Shown here one piece after another: positions 17,753 through 25,424 of a DNA stretch of 43,487 nucleotides (positions are counted from its first letter, which is position 1; each line of letters begins with the position of its first letter). The notes beneath the pieces are model-generated. The model made no database searches. It had not been told where the DNA came from and saw only the letters and a program-made list of their open reading frames with translations. Where the stretch lies: contig JADZCI010000139.1 in NCBI GenBank assembly GCA_020851655.1, positions 1 to 43,487 of the forward strand, written 5' to 3'. This stretch comes from Bryobacterales bacterium (GTDB taxonomy: Bacteria > Acidobacteriota > Terriglobia > Bryobacterales > Bryobacteraceae). Made by a program: the position numbers and the translations under genes.

Positions 17753-17783
17753 CATCACGCATCATATTATCTGATGCGTGATG
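17753..17783. promoter_or_regulatory. perfect 12-bp inverted repeat, probable VapB operator
   Basis: CATCACGCATCA at 17753-17764 is exactly mirrored by TGATGCGTGATG at 17772-17783 around a 7-nt AT-rich centre. It sits between the stop codon of the upstream gene (17785) and the vapB promoter region. No T-run follows on either side, so an operator is more likely than an intrinsic terminator. Confidence 0.6.
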
Positions 17784-17784
17784 C

Positions 17785-18162
17785 TCACAAGCCCAGCGAA
17801 GTGAGGTGGAAATCCACCTCTTCCGGCGTGAGCAGGACTTCCTTTGGCAAATCGCCCGGCTGAGTCTCATCGAACAGGGCAAACAAGGCCAGTTTGGCGG
17901 CGGCGTAGCGTTCCTGGGCGCGAATCACTCGCTCGTGCCGCATCTCCCAGAGACGAACCGACTCATCGGGCACGTGAATGGCCAAGGCCATCCAACCCGC
18001 CCGATTCCAGGAAATCTGAAACGTATAGAGGCCTTCGGGACCGCGTTCGACGAAGTATTCGTACACGTAGCCGGTCTGCGCGGTGTAGTACTTGACGCGC
18101 GGAGGAGTGTGCGGCTTCGAGGCCCCATTCTGAGGCGGTGCGAGTTTCCGGAAGAGGCTCAC
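17785..18162 (-). CDS. hypothetical protein, cytosolic, about 125 residues
   Basis: I do not recognise this protein. From the GTG at 18162 it reads MSLFRKLAPPQNGA, a proline-rich start, then a mixed alpha/beta body with YYTAQTGYVYEYFVERG, YTFQISWNRAGWMALAIHV and a helical, glutamate-rich C-terminus (RAQERYAAAKLALFALFDE). The tyrosine-rich strands suggest a small beta-sheet domain. No signal peptide or membrane helix is present from this start; the longer reading frame to 18252 would run antisense into the divergent gene. TACCAT lies 6 nt before the GTG. It may share the vapBC transcript since it ends just before the vapB operator. Confidence 0.6.
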   Translation of the reverse strand: MSLFRKLAPPQNGASKPHTPPRVKYYTAQTGYVYEYFVERGPEGLYTFQISWNRAGWMALAIHVPDESVRLWEMRHERVIRAQERYAAAKLALFALFDETQPGDLPKEVLLTPEEVDFHLTSLGL

Positions 18163-18167
18163 ATGCC

Positions 18168-18174
18168 TATGGTA
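18168..18174. promoter_or_regulatory. overlapping divergent -10-like elements
   Basis: The two divergent genes start only 29 bp apart (18162 and 18192). The same bases read TATGGT on the plus strand (18168-18173) and TACCAT on the minus strand (18174-18169). The minus hexamer is 6 nt before its GTG. Such overlap would make the two transcripts compete. Confidence 0.35.
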
Positions 18175-18191
18175 CGCTCGACGGCAGAACG

Positions 18192-19088
18192 ATGACTTGG
18201 GCGGTGGCGGCATTTCTGGTGGCGTTGCAGCCGCCTGCTGAGATTCCTTCACCGCAGCCGCCGCCGGAACCGCCCAAGCCGAAAATTCTGGAAAACACGG
18301 GCAAGCCCATCACGCTCGACCCGGCCTGTGGAACTTCGGAAATTCAGGAGTTCGGGCTTGCCTGTTCTGAAGACGATCCATGCCCGGTCTTCCTGGAACT
18401 CGCCTCCGTGGACGCACAGGGCACGAAGCTGTTCGTATCCGGAAACCTGCACACGGAGTCGTCGACGCTGTGGTCGGTCCTGTTGGCCAGCGAGGACGGC
18501 GGCAAGACGTGGACGGAACCCTTGCCCCGCATTCGCACCGGCAGCCTCGATCAGATTCAGTTTCCGGACGTTGAAACCGGATTCATTTCCGGGCACCTGG
18601 CACAGGCGATTCCCAGGGATCCGTTTTTCCTGCGCTCCACCGACGGCGGAAAAACGTGGCGCCGGGTACCGCTGTTTGCCGACCCCGAGGTCGCGGTTAT
18701 TGACCAGTATCGTTTCGAGAACCGGGTGAACGGAATGCTGATCCTGGACCGTTCACGCGGCGGCGAAGTGCGCGCCCGTTATCAACGCTACGAAACCAAC
18801 ACGAGCGGTGATGTGTGGGGTTTACGCGAAACGAGTCCGAAGCCGATTCCGCTCGTCAAGACACCGCCGCGCGCCGCCGGCGACTGGCGCCTGCGCGCCG
18901 ACGCCAAGACGAAGGCGTACCGGTTGGAACGAAAGCAGGAGACACGCTACGTGGTGGTAGCCAGTTTCCAGATCAATGTGGGCAGTTGTAAGCCCGACCC
19001 GCCGCCACCGCCGCCGCCGCAACCGGAGCCTTCGCCCGAAGCGCCGCCGCAGACAACTCCGCAAACTCCGAACCCGAAGCCCGAATGA
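18192..19088 (+). CDS. secreted Asp-box (BNR repeat) protein with proline-rich tails
   Basis: A 298-residue protein with an N-terminal hydrophobic stretch (TWAVAAFLVALQ) leading into PAEIPSPQPPPEPPKP, so it is probably exported. Two sialidase-type Asp boxes are visible, SEDGGKTW and STDGGKTW, each followed by a short strand, which points to a partial beta-propeller like those of Ycf48-type or exo-alpha-sialidase-like proteins; no catalytic sialidase residues are evident. The C-terminus is low-complexity and proline-rich (a run of eight prolines encoded by CCG/CCA repeats near 19000-19021). Its stop overlaps the hydantoinase-B-like start (ATGA), placing it at the head of a four-gene coupled operon. 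Confidence 0.72.
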   Translation: MTWAVAAFLVALQPPAEIPSPQPPPEPPKPKILENTGKPITLDPACGTSEIQEFGLACSEDDPCPVFLELASVDAQGTKLFVSGNLHTESSTLWSVLLASEDGGKTWTEPLPRIRTGSLDQIQFPDVETGFISGHLAQAIPRDPFFLRSTDGGKTWRRVPLFADPEVAVIDQYRFENRVNGMLILDRSRGGEVRARYQRYETNTSGDVWGLRETSPKPIPLVKTPPRAAGDWRLRADAKTKAYRLERKQETRYVVVASFQINVGSCKPDPPPPPPPQPEPSPEAPPQTTPQTPNPKPE

Positions 19089-20659
19089 GCCGTCCCAAAC
19101 CCGCTCCGGTCGAACTCGAGTACTTCCGCCAACTCCTGGTCTCCATCCCGGAGGAGATGGGTGTGGTGCTTCGCAAGACCGCTTTTTCAGCCAACATCAA
19201 AGAGCGCCGGGATTACTCGTGCGCGGTTTACGACAGCGCGGGCGAGACCATAGCAATGGGCGACCACATGCCCGTGCACCTCGGGGCGATGCCCTTGTCG
19301 GTCCGCCACGCAATTGAGGCGTTCGACCTGAAGCGGGGCGATGTCGCGGTCCTCAACGACCCGTTTCGGGGTGGGACGCACTTGCCCGACATCACCGCGG
19401 TGGCCGCCGTATATGTGGGACGCCGCGCCCGGCCCTCGTTCTATGTTTCCTGCCGCGCCCACCATGCCGACGTGGGAGGAATGAGCCCTGGTTCGATGCC
19501 GCTGGCGCGGGAGATCTATCAGGAGGGACTGCGCATTCCGCCCGTGCTGCTGGTGCGCGCCGGCAAACTCGACCGCCCGCTGATGAGCCTGATCCTGGCC
19601 AACGTCCGCACCGCCGGAGAACGGGAAGGCGATCTGCTGGCGCAATGGATGGCGCTCGACCGCGGCGCAAAGCGTCTGCGGGAGATGGCCGCCCTCTATG
19701 GGCTGCCCCGGGTGGAACGAAACGTCAAAGCGCTCGAAGATTATGGCGAGCGGATGATGCGCGCCGCGCTGGCCGCATTGCCCGACGGAACCTACCGGTT
19801 TGAAGACTGGCTCGATGACGATGGAACGTCGGCCAAACCGGTGCGGATCGCGGTGGCGGTGGAGATACGAGGGCCGCGCGCAACCGTGAATTTCAGCGAG
19901 TCGGACCCGCAGGTTTCGGGACCAGTCAACGCCAACCTGGCCATTACCTTTGCCGCGACACAGTATGTCTTTCGGTGTCTGCTGGCTGAAGAGGTTCCCG
20001 CAACCAGCGGACTAATGCGTCCCATCAAGGTCATCGCTCCGCCAGGGAGCGTCGTCAACGCCGGACTGCCCGCGGCCATGGCGGCCGGCAATGTCGAAAC
20101 CTCGCAGCGCATCACCGACGTGCTTTTGGGAGCGCTTGCGCAAGCCGCGCCCGATCGCATCCCCGCCGCCAGCAGCGGGACCATGAGCAATCTCAGCTTT
20201 GGCGGGATCAATCCCGCGACAGGCAGGTCATTTGCCTACTACGAGACCATCGCCGGCGGCATGGGCGCGTCTATGCGCTACCCCGGACAGTCCGCCGTGC
20301 ATACGCACATGACCAATTCCTGGAACACGCCTGTCGAGGCCTTTGAACACCAGTTCCCGGTGCGGGTGAACCGCTATCGAGTCCGCCGCGGTTCGGGTGG
20401 CGCCGGGATGCGCCGCGGTGGCGACGGGATCGTCCGTGAACTCGAATTTCGCGCGCCGGCCGAAGTGACCATTCTTGCCGACCGGCACGCCCGCGGACCC
20501 TATGGGCTGAATGGCGGTTCGCCGGGGCGACCCGGGAAAATCACCGTCATCCGGCGGGGCAAGCCGGAACTCCTGCCAGCCAAAGTCCGCTTTACGGTCG
20601 AATCGGGCGACCGCGTGCGCATTGAGACGCCGGGCGGCGGCGCCTTCGGGCTAAAATGA
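19085..20659 (+). CDS. hydantoinase B/oxoprolinase-family protein without a partner HyuA
   Basis: Cytosolic 524-residue member of the HyuB/OplB family, whose members hydrolyse cyclic imides such as hydantoins or 5-oxoproline, usually with an ATP-binding HyuA partner. Features: LEYFRQLLVSIPEEMGVVLRKTAFS in part, VLNDPFRGGTHLPDI, CRAHHADVGGMSPGSMP (metal-binding His/Asp region), GGMGASM, and VHTHMTNSWNTPVEAFE. Length is close to HyuB subunits alone; no HyuA-like gene is in the window. The start ATG 19085 overlaps the stop of the Asp-box gene, and the stop overlaps the next transporter gene, so it is firmly in one operon. The substrate is unknown. Confidence 0.86.
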   Translation: MSRPKPAPVELEYFRQLLVSIPEEMGVVLRKTAFSANIKERRDYSCAVYDSAGETIAMGDHMPVHLGAMPLSVRHAIEAFDLKRGDVAVLNDPFRGGTHLPDITAVAAVYVGRRARPSFYVSCRAHHADVGGMSPGSMPLAREIYQEGLRIPPVLLVRAGKLDRPLMSLILANVRTAGEREGDLLAQWMALDRGAKRLREMAALYGLPRVERNVKALEDYGERMMRAALAALPDGTYRFEDWLDDDGTSAKPVRIAVAVEIRGPRATVNFSESDPQVSGPVNANLAITFAATQYVFRCLLAEEVPATSGLMRPIKVIAPPGSVVNAGLPAAMAAGNVETSQRITDVLLGALAQAAPDRIPAASSGTMSNLSFGGINPATGRSFAYYETIAGGMGASMRYPGQSAVHTHMTNSWNTPVEAFEHQFPVRVNRYRVRRGSGGAGMRRGGDGIVRELEFRAPAEVTILADRHARGPYGLNGGSPGRPGKITVIRRGKPELLPAKVRFTVESGDRVRIETPGGGAFGLK

Positions 20660-21060
20660 AGGGGCGATACGTGACCACCGCCGCGGTTAGACCCTCGTTT
20701 CGATTCAGCCACAAGCAGTCTGTGGGGCTAGTCTTTTTGTGCACGTTTTTTGGCGTTGCCGCGCAGTACCTGATCAAATCAGGCGCATCCCAACTCCACA
20801 CCAGCAGCGTCCTGGACATGATCAGAATCCCGTCTCTGGTGGCTGGATACTCGCTCTACGGGATCTCCACCGCGCTGCTGATTCTGGCGCTGCGCGATGG
20901 TGAGTTGTCCCTCCTGTACCCGGTGATTTCGCTGACCTATGTGTGGGTAACCGTATTGTCGATTCTCGTCTTCAAAGAGAGTGTGAACGCCGCCAAACTC
21001 TGTGGTGTGGCGACCATTTGCCTGGGCGTAACCCTCTTGGGAACGGGATCCAGGCGGTGA
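20656..21060 (+). CDS. small 4-TM transporter subunit (SMR/EamA-like), first of a pair
   Basis: A 134-residue membrane protein with about four helices after a basic N-terminal extension (MKGRYVTTAAVRPSFRFSHK). Helix 1 contains VFLCTFFGVAAQYLIKSGA; helix 3 follows GELSLLYPVISLTYVWV, a signature shared with small multidrug resistance and ArnE/ArnF-type flippase subunits; helix 4 ends LGVTLLGTGS. It lacks a clear membrane-embedded Glu14-type residue at the usual position, arguing against a simple EmrE exporter. Overlaps hyuB-like upstream (ATGA) and its partner downstream (GTGA). Likely half of a heterodimer. Confidence 0.78.
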   Translation: MKGRYVTTAAVRPSFRFSHKQSVGLVFLCTFFGVAAQYLIKSGASQLHTSSVLDMIRIPSLVAGYSLYGISTALLILALRDGELSLLYPVISLTYVWVTVLSILVFKESVNAAKLCGVATICLGVTLLGTGSRR

Positions 21061-21410
21061 AGACGCCGCTCAGTTCGATTCTGTACGTCCTGGCGTCGTC
21101 GTTTCTCGGGTCGTTCGGCGCAGTCCTGCTCAAGGCCGGCGCCACCCGCCTGCACCGGGAATTGCGCAGCGTGATTTACAACAAATATCTCATCGCCGGG
21201 ATTCTGACGTTCCTTCTGTCGTCCTACTTCTTTGTGCTCGGCGTCCGGAAGGGCGAGTTGACCGTCCTTTATCCCACGCTGGCTCTCGGCTATTTGTGGA
21301 CGATGCTCTGGTCGAGGATGTTCTTCGGCGAACCAATCACCAAGCGCAAGGTTCTGGGAATCGGCGTGATCCTGGCCGGGATCATCATCCTGAACCTCGG
21401 CAACCGCTAA
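21057..21410 (+). CDS. small 4-TM transporter subunit (SMR/EamA-like), second of a pair
   Basis: A 117-residue four-helix membrane protein starting at GTG 21057 (MKTPLSSILYVLASSFLGS), overlapping the previous stop as GTGA. It repeats the same fold: LLKAGATRLH after helix 1, then GELTVLYPTLALGYLWTM, FFGEPITKRKVLGIGVILAG and a short tail LNLGNR. The two paralogues share the GEL-x-x-LYP-x-(I/L)-(S/A)-L-x-Y-(V/L)-W pattern, as in two-subunit EbrAB, MdtIJ or ArnEF systems. Substrate unknown; the hydantoinase-B-like neighbour suggests an amide metabolite but that is inference. Convergent with the phosphodiesterase gene, only 3 bp between stops. Confidence 0.78.
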   Translation: MKTPLSSILYVLASSFLGSFGAVLLKAGATRLHRELRSVIYNKYLIAGILTFLLSSYFFVLGVRKGELTVLYPTLALGYLWTMLWSRMFFGEPITKRKVLGIGVILAGIIILNLGNR

Positions 21411-21413
21411 CGG

Positions 21414-22499
21414 TCACCGCTTCGCCAACACATCGCCGACTGGCTTTCCCGCCTTCGGGACGGCGGCGTTGTAGTCTTCGCCCAGGAACCGCGCCAGAGT
21501 GGCGGCGATCTGGTTCTGTGTCACCGGTTCGACGTTCCGGCGCTCACCCAAACCCGGCGTGTCCGGCCCCATGAATCCGTACCAGACATTTTTGGAGTCT
21601 GGCACTTTCTGCCCGTGACTGCGCCACTCCACCGGCGCCAGTCCCCGGCCGTGGTCGGTGGCGACAATCAAAGTCGTTGATCCTTTGTACTCCGGCAGAC
21701 TTTGAGCGGTTTCCCACAATTGCCGCAGGAATTGATCGGCGCGATGCACGGCCTTCAGGTACAGGCTGTAGTTGCCCGCATGCGCCCACTCATCGGTATC
21801 GCCGAGCGAGATGAAAAGAACGCGGGGCTTGTGCGCTTTAAGGTACTCCAAAGCGGTGTAGAACATGGTGGCATCGAACGGTTCGCCACCCCAGATGCCG
21901 GTGTCCGCCTTCAGGCGGTTCAGGATCTCAAGCTTGGGGGTGATGGGCGGTACGTCGAGCGTTTCGTAACCGGCGTTGACCAGGAATCCGGCGCGGTCGC
22001 GGTTGAAGATAGCCGGAAACGTGTCCCAGGCGCCGAAGGCCGCCACCTTGCCCTTGAAGGCCGCTTTCTGATTCAGCCACTCGAGCACGGTCACGTTTGG
22101 ATTGGGGCGTTTCTCGTTGCTGTCCACCCGGGGATCGGGAAATCCGCACAGGATTTCGCTGTAGCCGGGATAGGAGAAGTTGAAACCGTTGGTGACGTAG
22201 GCTTCCGACCCGGCGTCACGATTTCCGTACAACTGCCCCTGTTTGGCGAGAACAGTCCAGAGGAACGGCAGCAGCGCTTCGCGCCGTTCCTGTGCGGTTT
22301 CGCGCCAGAACGCGCTGCGCAACTCCGTTTCCTCGCGGCCTTCGCGGGTTGGCATCAGCGGCCGGTCGGCGCCGGTGTAGATCTCTTGCCAGCGCAAGCC
22401 GTCACTCATAACGAAAAATACGTTGCGTGTCTTGGCCTGCTGTCCGGCACAGAGCAGCGCAAAGCAGATGAAAGCTGTGGTTAAGCGGAGAAACAACAT
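21414..22499 (-). CDS. exported alkaline-phosphatase-superfamily phosphodiesterase/sulfatase-like enzyme
   Basis: A 361-residue secreted metallohydrolase. N-terminal signal peptide (MLFLRLTTAFICFALLCAGQ). Alkaline phosphatase superfamily signs: VFFVMSDGLRWQE (first metal Asp), TNGFNFSYPGYSEIL in the nucleophile region, SLGDTDEWAHAG (metal Asp/His), ATDHGRG (metal Asp-His) and WRSHGQ. This pattern fits type I phosphodiesterase/nucleotide pyrophosphatase relatives; the exact substrate is unclear. ATG 22499 is preferred over the in-frame GTG at 22505 because TAGGA lies at a normal distance. Same strand as the Gfo/Idh gene with 53 bp between, so possibly co-transcribed. Confidence 0.82.
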   Translation of the reverse strand: MLFLRLTTAFICFALLCAGQQAKTRNVFFVMSDGLRWQEIYTGADRPLMPTREGREETELRSAFWRETAQERREALLPFLWTVLAKQGQLYGNRDAGSEAYVTNGFNFSYPGYSEILCGFPDPRVDSNEKRPNPNVTVLEWLNQKAAFKGKVAAFGAWDTFPAIFNRDRAGFLVNAGYETLDVPPITPKLEILNRLKADTGIWGGEPFDATMFYTALEYLKAHKPRVLFISLGDTDEWAHAGNYSLYLKAVHRADQFLRQLWETAQSLPEYKGSTTLIVATDHGRGLAPVEWRSHGQKVPDSKNVWYGFMGPDTPGLGERRNVEPVTQNQIAATLARFLGEDYNAAVPKAGKPVGDVLAKR

Positions 22500-22552
22500 T
22501 TGCACGTCCTACACGGTAGCAGAAACCACATAAGGTGCGCGGTAGCGGCGGG

Positions 22553-23815
22553 TCAACATGGCGTTGGCCTCACCGTCTGCGCCGAAGTTCTCTTGGCCGG
22601 GTCGACTTTCAACTTTCGCCCCAAACGGAAACTGATGTTAGCCAGGTGGCACAAGGCCGCCGATTGGTGGCCTTCTTCGATATCGGCATTCAGGTCGCTG
22701 GCTTTGCGGGTTCGTACGGCCGCGATGAAATTGTCGAAGTGCGGCTGAGTGTCCCAGATGCCTTCCTTGGCTTTGACGTCCTTGACGCGCTCGTGCTTTT
22801 CGCCCAGGAACACCTGGTAGCCTGTGGAATCCACCGACAGGTACCCCTCGCTTCCGTAGAAGATGTTGCCAATCGAGTTGCCGCCTTCGCGCGGGATTGA
22901 GCCTTCCGAGTGAGTCAACAGGCCGCGGACTTCGAACACCAGGCGCAGCTTCCCGTAGTTGAAAGTGGCCAGTTGAGTGTTTGGCGTTTCCTGGTCGTCG
23001 TCGTAGACGAATTTGCCGCCATCGGAAAAGACCGAGGAGGGTAGGCCGGTCTGGTGGAGTCCCCAGCGGGCGACATCGAGTTCGTGAACGCCCTGGTTGC
23101 CGATATCGCCGTTGCCGTAGTCCCAAAACCAGTGCCAGTTGTAATGGAAACGGTTCGGGTTGAACGGGCGCAGCGGCGCCGGTCCGAGCCACATATCGTA
23201 GTTGACACCCGCCGGGACTGGTCCGTCGGGACTGCGCCCGATCGACACTCGTCTCTTAAAGCACAAACCCTTTGCCATGTATACGTTGCCTATTACCCCC
23301 TCGCGCAGCAGACGGATCGCTTCCTGTTTGTGCGCAATACTGCGGCTTTGCATGCCGCACTGCACGATCCGGTTGTACTTGCGCGCGGCTTCGACCATTT
23401 TCCGGCCTTCGAAGATGTTATGGCAGGCGGGTTTTTCGACGTAGACGTCTTTGCCCGCCTGGCAGGCCCAGATCGCCGCCAAGGCGTGCCAGTGGTTGCA
23501 AGTGGCGATCGTGACCGCGTCGATCGACTTGTTTTCGAGCAACTTCCTCAGGTCGGAGACGCCCTCGGGTTTGGCCTGTCCCAAACTCACCGTCATGGCC
23601 TGAGCCCGTTCGACGTTGGCTTGATCGATATCGCAAACGGCGGCAACTTGCACATTGTTCGCCTTGGCCATGCCGGTGACATGGTCGCGGCCGCGGCCGC
23701 GAACCCCCACGACAGCAACCCGAATCCGGTCGTTTGCGCCTTGAGCGGAGGTCGCGCTCAGGGCAGTGAGGAAACCGGGACTCATTAGAAACGTGCGGCG
23801 GCGTAGTGAATTCAT
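22553..23815 (-). CDS. Tat-exported Gfo/Idh/MocA-family oxidoreductase
   Basis: NAD(P)-dependent sugar or inositol oxidoreductase family, 420 residues. The N-terminus MNSLRRRTFLMSPGF is a twin-arginine signal, so the folded, cofactor-loaded protein is predicted to be exported. RVAVVGVRGRGRDHV is the Rossmann loop, AVCDID the second strand end, ATCNHWHA and VEKPACHN the EKP active-site motif. The C-terminal domain holds WLGPAP, NWHWFWDYGNGDIGNQGVHELDVARW, typical of the large secreted Gfo/Idh/MocA clades of Acidobacteria and Planctomycetes. GCGGAAG precedes the ATG at 23815, and TTGTCC plus TAGACT (18-bp spacing) form a plausible promoter upstream. Confidence 0.9.
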   Translation of the reverse strand: MNSLRRRTFLMSPGFLTALSATSAQGANDRIRVAVVGVRGRGRDHVTGMAKANNVQVAAVCDIDQANVERAQAMTVSLGQAKPEGVSDLRKLLENKSIDAVTIATCNHWHALAAIWACQAGKDVYVEKPACHNIFEGRKMVEAARKYNRIVQCGMQSRSIAHKQEAIRLLREGVIGNVYMAKGLCFKRRVSIGRSPDGPVPAGVNYDMWLGPAPLRPFNPNRFHYNWHWFWDYGNGDIGNQGVHELDVARWGLHQTGLPSSVFSDGGKFVYDDDQETPNTQLATFNYGKLRLVFEVRGLLTHSEGSIPREGGNSIGNIFYGSEGYLSVDSTGYQVFLGEKHERVKDVKAKEGIWDTQPHFDNFIAAVRTRKASDLNADIEEGHQSAALCHLANISFRLGRKLKVDPAKRTSAQTVRPTPC

Positions 23816-23873
23816 AGACTTCCGCTTTAAAGTCTATTCCTGTCAGGCGTTCCCGGACAACCCCGAAGCGGGT

Positions 23874-23897
23874 AGCGTCCGGCCGCGTCCGGACGCT
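23874..23897. promoter_or_regulatory. 9-bp perfect hairpin in the oxidoreductase/EPS-transferase gap
   Basis: AGCGTCCGG (23874-23882) and CCGGACGCT (23889-23897) are exact inverted repeats with a 6-nt loop. No T-run follows. It lies 127 bp upstream of the exopolysaccharide gene and could be an operator or an mRNA structure. Confidence 0.4.
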
Positions 23898-23978
23898 GGA
23901 TGATAAACTGAAAATTCCTCAGCCCGTTACCGGAGGGCTCTCGCTCAGCCGCATCATGACCGAAGAGAACTGGTAGGA

Positions 23979-23997
23979 CCCGTCGCACTATGACGGG
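23979..23997 (+). promoter_or_regulatory. small hairpin just upstream of the EPS transferase gene
   Basis: CCCGTC (23979-23984) pairs with GACGGG (23992-23997) around a 7-nt loop. It precedes GAGGGTGAG, the probable ribosome binding region, and the ATG at 24025. It may shape the 5' leader. Confidence 0.3.
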
Positions 23998-24024
23998 CGA
24001 GAATGCTGAGGGTGAGCGCGCTCG

Positions 24025-25416
24025 ATGATCCGGCTCTTTCGAGTATCGATTCCAACGTCTGTACTTCTGCTTATTGTGGCGGAGATCGCGCTGGCTTTCG
24101 TCTGTTTCCTGATTCCCGTCTGGATTGCCGAGCCTCAGGCGCCGGAAATCTACCTCATGTACGAGGGGGGGATCCTTAAGGTTTCGATCGCCGTCGCCAC
24201 GCTGGTGATCGGCATCTATTTCCACGACCTCTACGAGAACTTCCGTGTCGGGTCGAGGAGTTTTCTTTTCGCGCAATTCTGCACCGCCATCGGCGTGGTC
24301 ATGCTGGCGCAGGCGCTGCTGGCCTATACCGGCCTGGACCTGAATCTATCGGGTTGGGTCGCCCTGGCGGGCTCGGCGCTGGCGCTTGTGCTGTTGCCGG
24401 CCTTCCGCATCGTCTACTCCCGCGCCGTAGTCCGCATCCTGGGACAGCAGCGGCTCCTGTTTTTGGGTGAGAACGAACTGATCAAGGAGGTGGGCCGCCA
24501 GATCGGCAAGCATCCTGAAAAGGGGTATGCCGGGGCTGGTTACCTGTCGGAATCGGAAGACGTTTGTCTGGGCCCTGGTGTGGGAGAGCGTTTGGGCCGG
24601 CCGGCCGACATAGAGACGGTGGCCAAGAACGTCAAGCCGTCAGCGATTGTCGTCGGACTGAAGGAACGGCGCGGACAGTTGCCCGTTTATGCCTTGATGG
24701 ATCTTCGGCTGCTGGGCTTTTACGTGCAGGAGGTGTCCGCGCTGCACGAATCCTTGACCGGGCGCATCTCTGTCCGGACGCTGCGTCCCTCTCAGTTGGT
24801 TTTTTCCGATGAGCTGGGTCCCAAGCCGAACCAGATTCTGGTCAAAGAGGTCACCTCGTTCCTGATTGCGCTGCTGGCGCTGGTTGTTCTTGGACCGGTC
24901 ATGCTGGTGGTGGCGGTTCTCGTGCGGCTGACTTCACCCGGCCCGGCGCTTTACAGCCAGAAGCGGGTCGGGTTCAACGGCAAGGTATTCCGGGTCTTCA
25001 AATTCCGGTCGATGTATCAGGACGCCGAGGCGCGCACCGGCGCGGTCTGGGCCCAGAAAGACGATCCGCGCATCACCCCGCTCGGCAAGTGGCTGCGGAA
25101 ACTGCGTCTGGACGAGCTGCCGCAGGTCTTTAATGTGCTTCGAGGGGAGATGTCGATCGTAGGGCCCCGGCCCGAGCGCCCGGAGTTTGTCAAAACTTTG
25201 TCAGAGCAGATTCCGTTTTACTCGCAACGGCACTTTGTGAAACCGGGGATCACCGGATGGGCGCAGATCAACTACAAGTACGGCGACACTATCGAAGACA
25301 CGATCTCGAAGCTGGAATACGACTTGTATTACATCAAGCACATGGGCCCGTCGCTTGATTTCTACATCATCTTCCACACGGTCAAAGTAATGCTGCTGTC
25401 GCGAGGAGCGCAGTAG
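24025..25416 (+). CDS. polyprenyl-phosphate sugar-1-phosphate transferase (EpsB/TIGR03013-like)
   Basis: Initiating glycosyltransferase of exopolysaccharide synthesis, which moves a sugar-1-phosphate onto a membrane polyprenyl carrier. The 463-residue protein has four N-terminal membrane helices (to about residue 140), a cytosolic nucleotide-binding-like region (LLFLGENELIKEVGRQIG, GRPADIETV), a further helix at about 275-300, and the bacterial sugar transferase domain: KRVGFNGKVFRVFKFRSM, ITPLGKWLRKLRLDELPQV (part), MSIVGPRPE, and the C-terminal GITGWAQINYKYGDTIEDT with DLYYIKHMG. No other EPS genes are adjacent. It converges with ispG, 8 bp apart. Confidence 0.92.
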   Translation: MIRLFRVSIPTSVLLLIVAEIALAFVCFLIPVWIAEPQAPEIYLMYEGGILKVSIAVATLVIGIYFHDLYENFRVGSRSFLFAQFCTAIGVVMLAQALLAYTGLDLNLSGWVALAGSALALVLLPAFRIVYSRAVVRILGQQRLLFLGENELIKEVGRQIGKHPEKGYAGAGYLSESEDVCLGPGVGERLGRPADIETVAKNVKPSAIVVGLKERRGQLPVYALMDLRLLGFYVQEVSALHESLTGRISVRTLRPSQLVFSDELGPKPNQILVKEVTSFLIALLALVVLGPVMLVVAVLVRLTSPGPALYSQKRVGFNGKVFRVFKFRSMYQDAEARTGAVWAQKDDPRITPLGKWLRKLRLDELPQVFNVLRGEMSIVGPRPERPEFVKTLSEQIPFYSQRHFVKPGITGWAQINYKYGDTIEDTISKLEYDLYYIKHMGPSLDFYIIFHTVKVMLLSRGAQ

Positions 25417-25424
25417 GCGGCGAC

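Noticed and set aside
17753..17783. Inverted repeat considered as an intrinsic terminator
   Set aside because: No T-run on either strand and it sits in the vapB promoter position, so an operator fits better.
17073..17783. VapBC flanks examined for integrase, att sites or IS ends
   Set aside because: No integrase, transposase or target-site duplication could be found around the module.
19000..19021. CCG/CCA trinucleotide run considered as a microsatellite
   Set aside because: It encodes the proline run at the C-terminal tail of the Asp-box protein and is short; not evidence of phase variation by itself.
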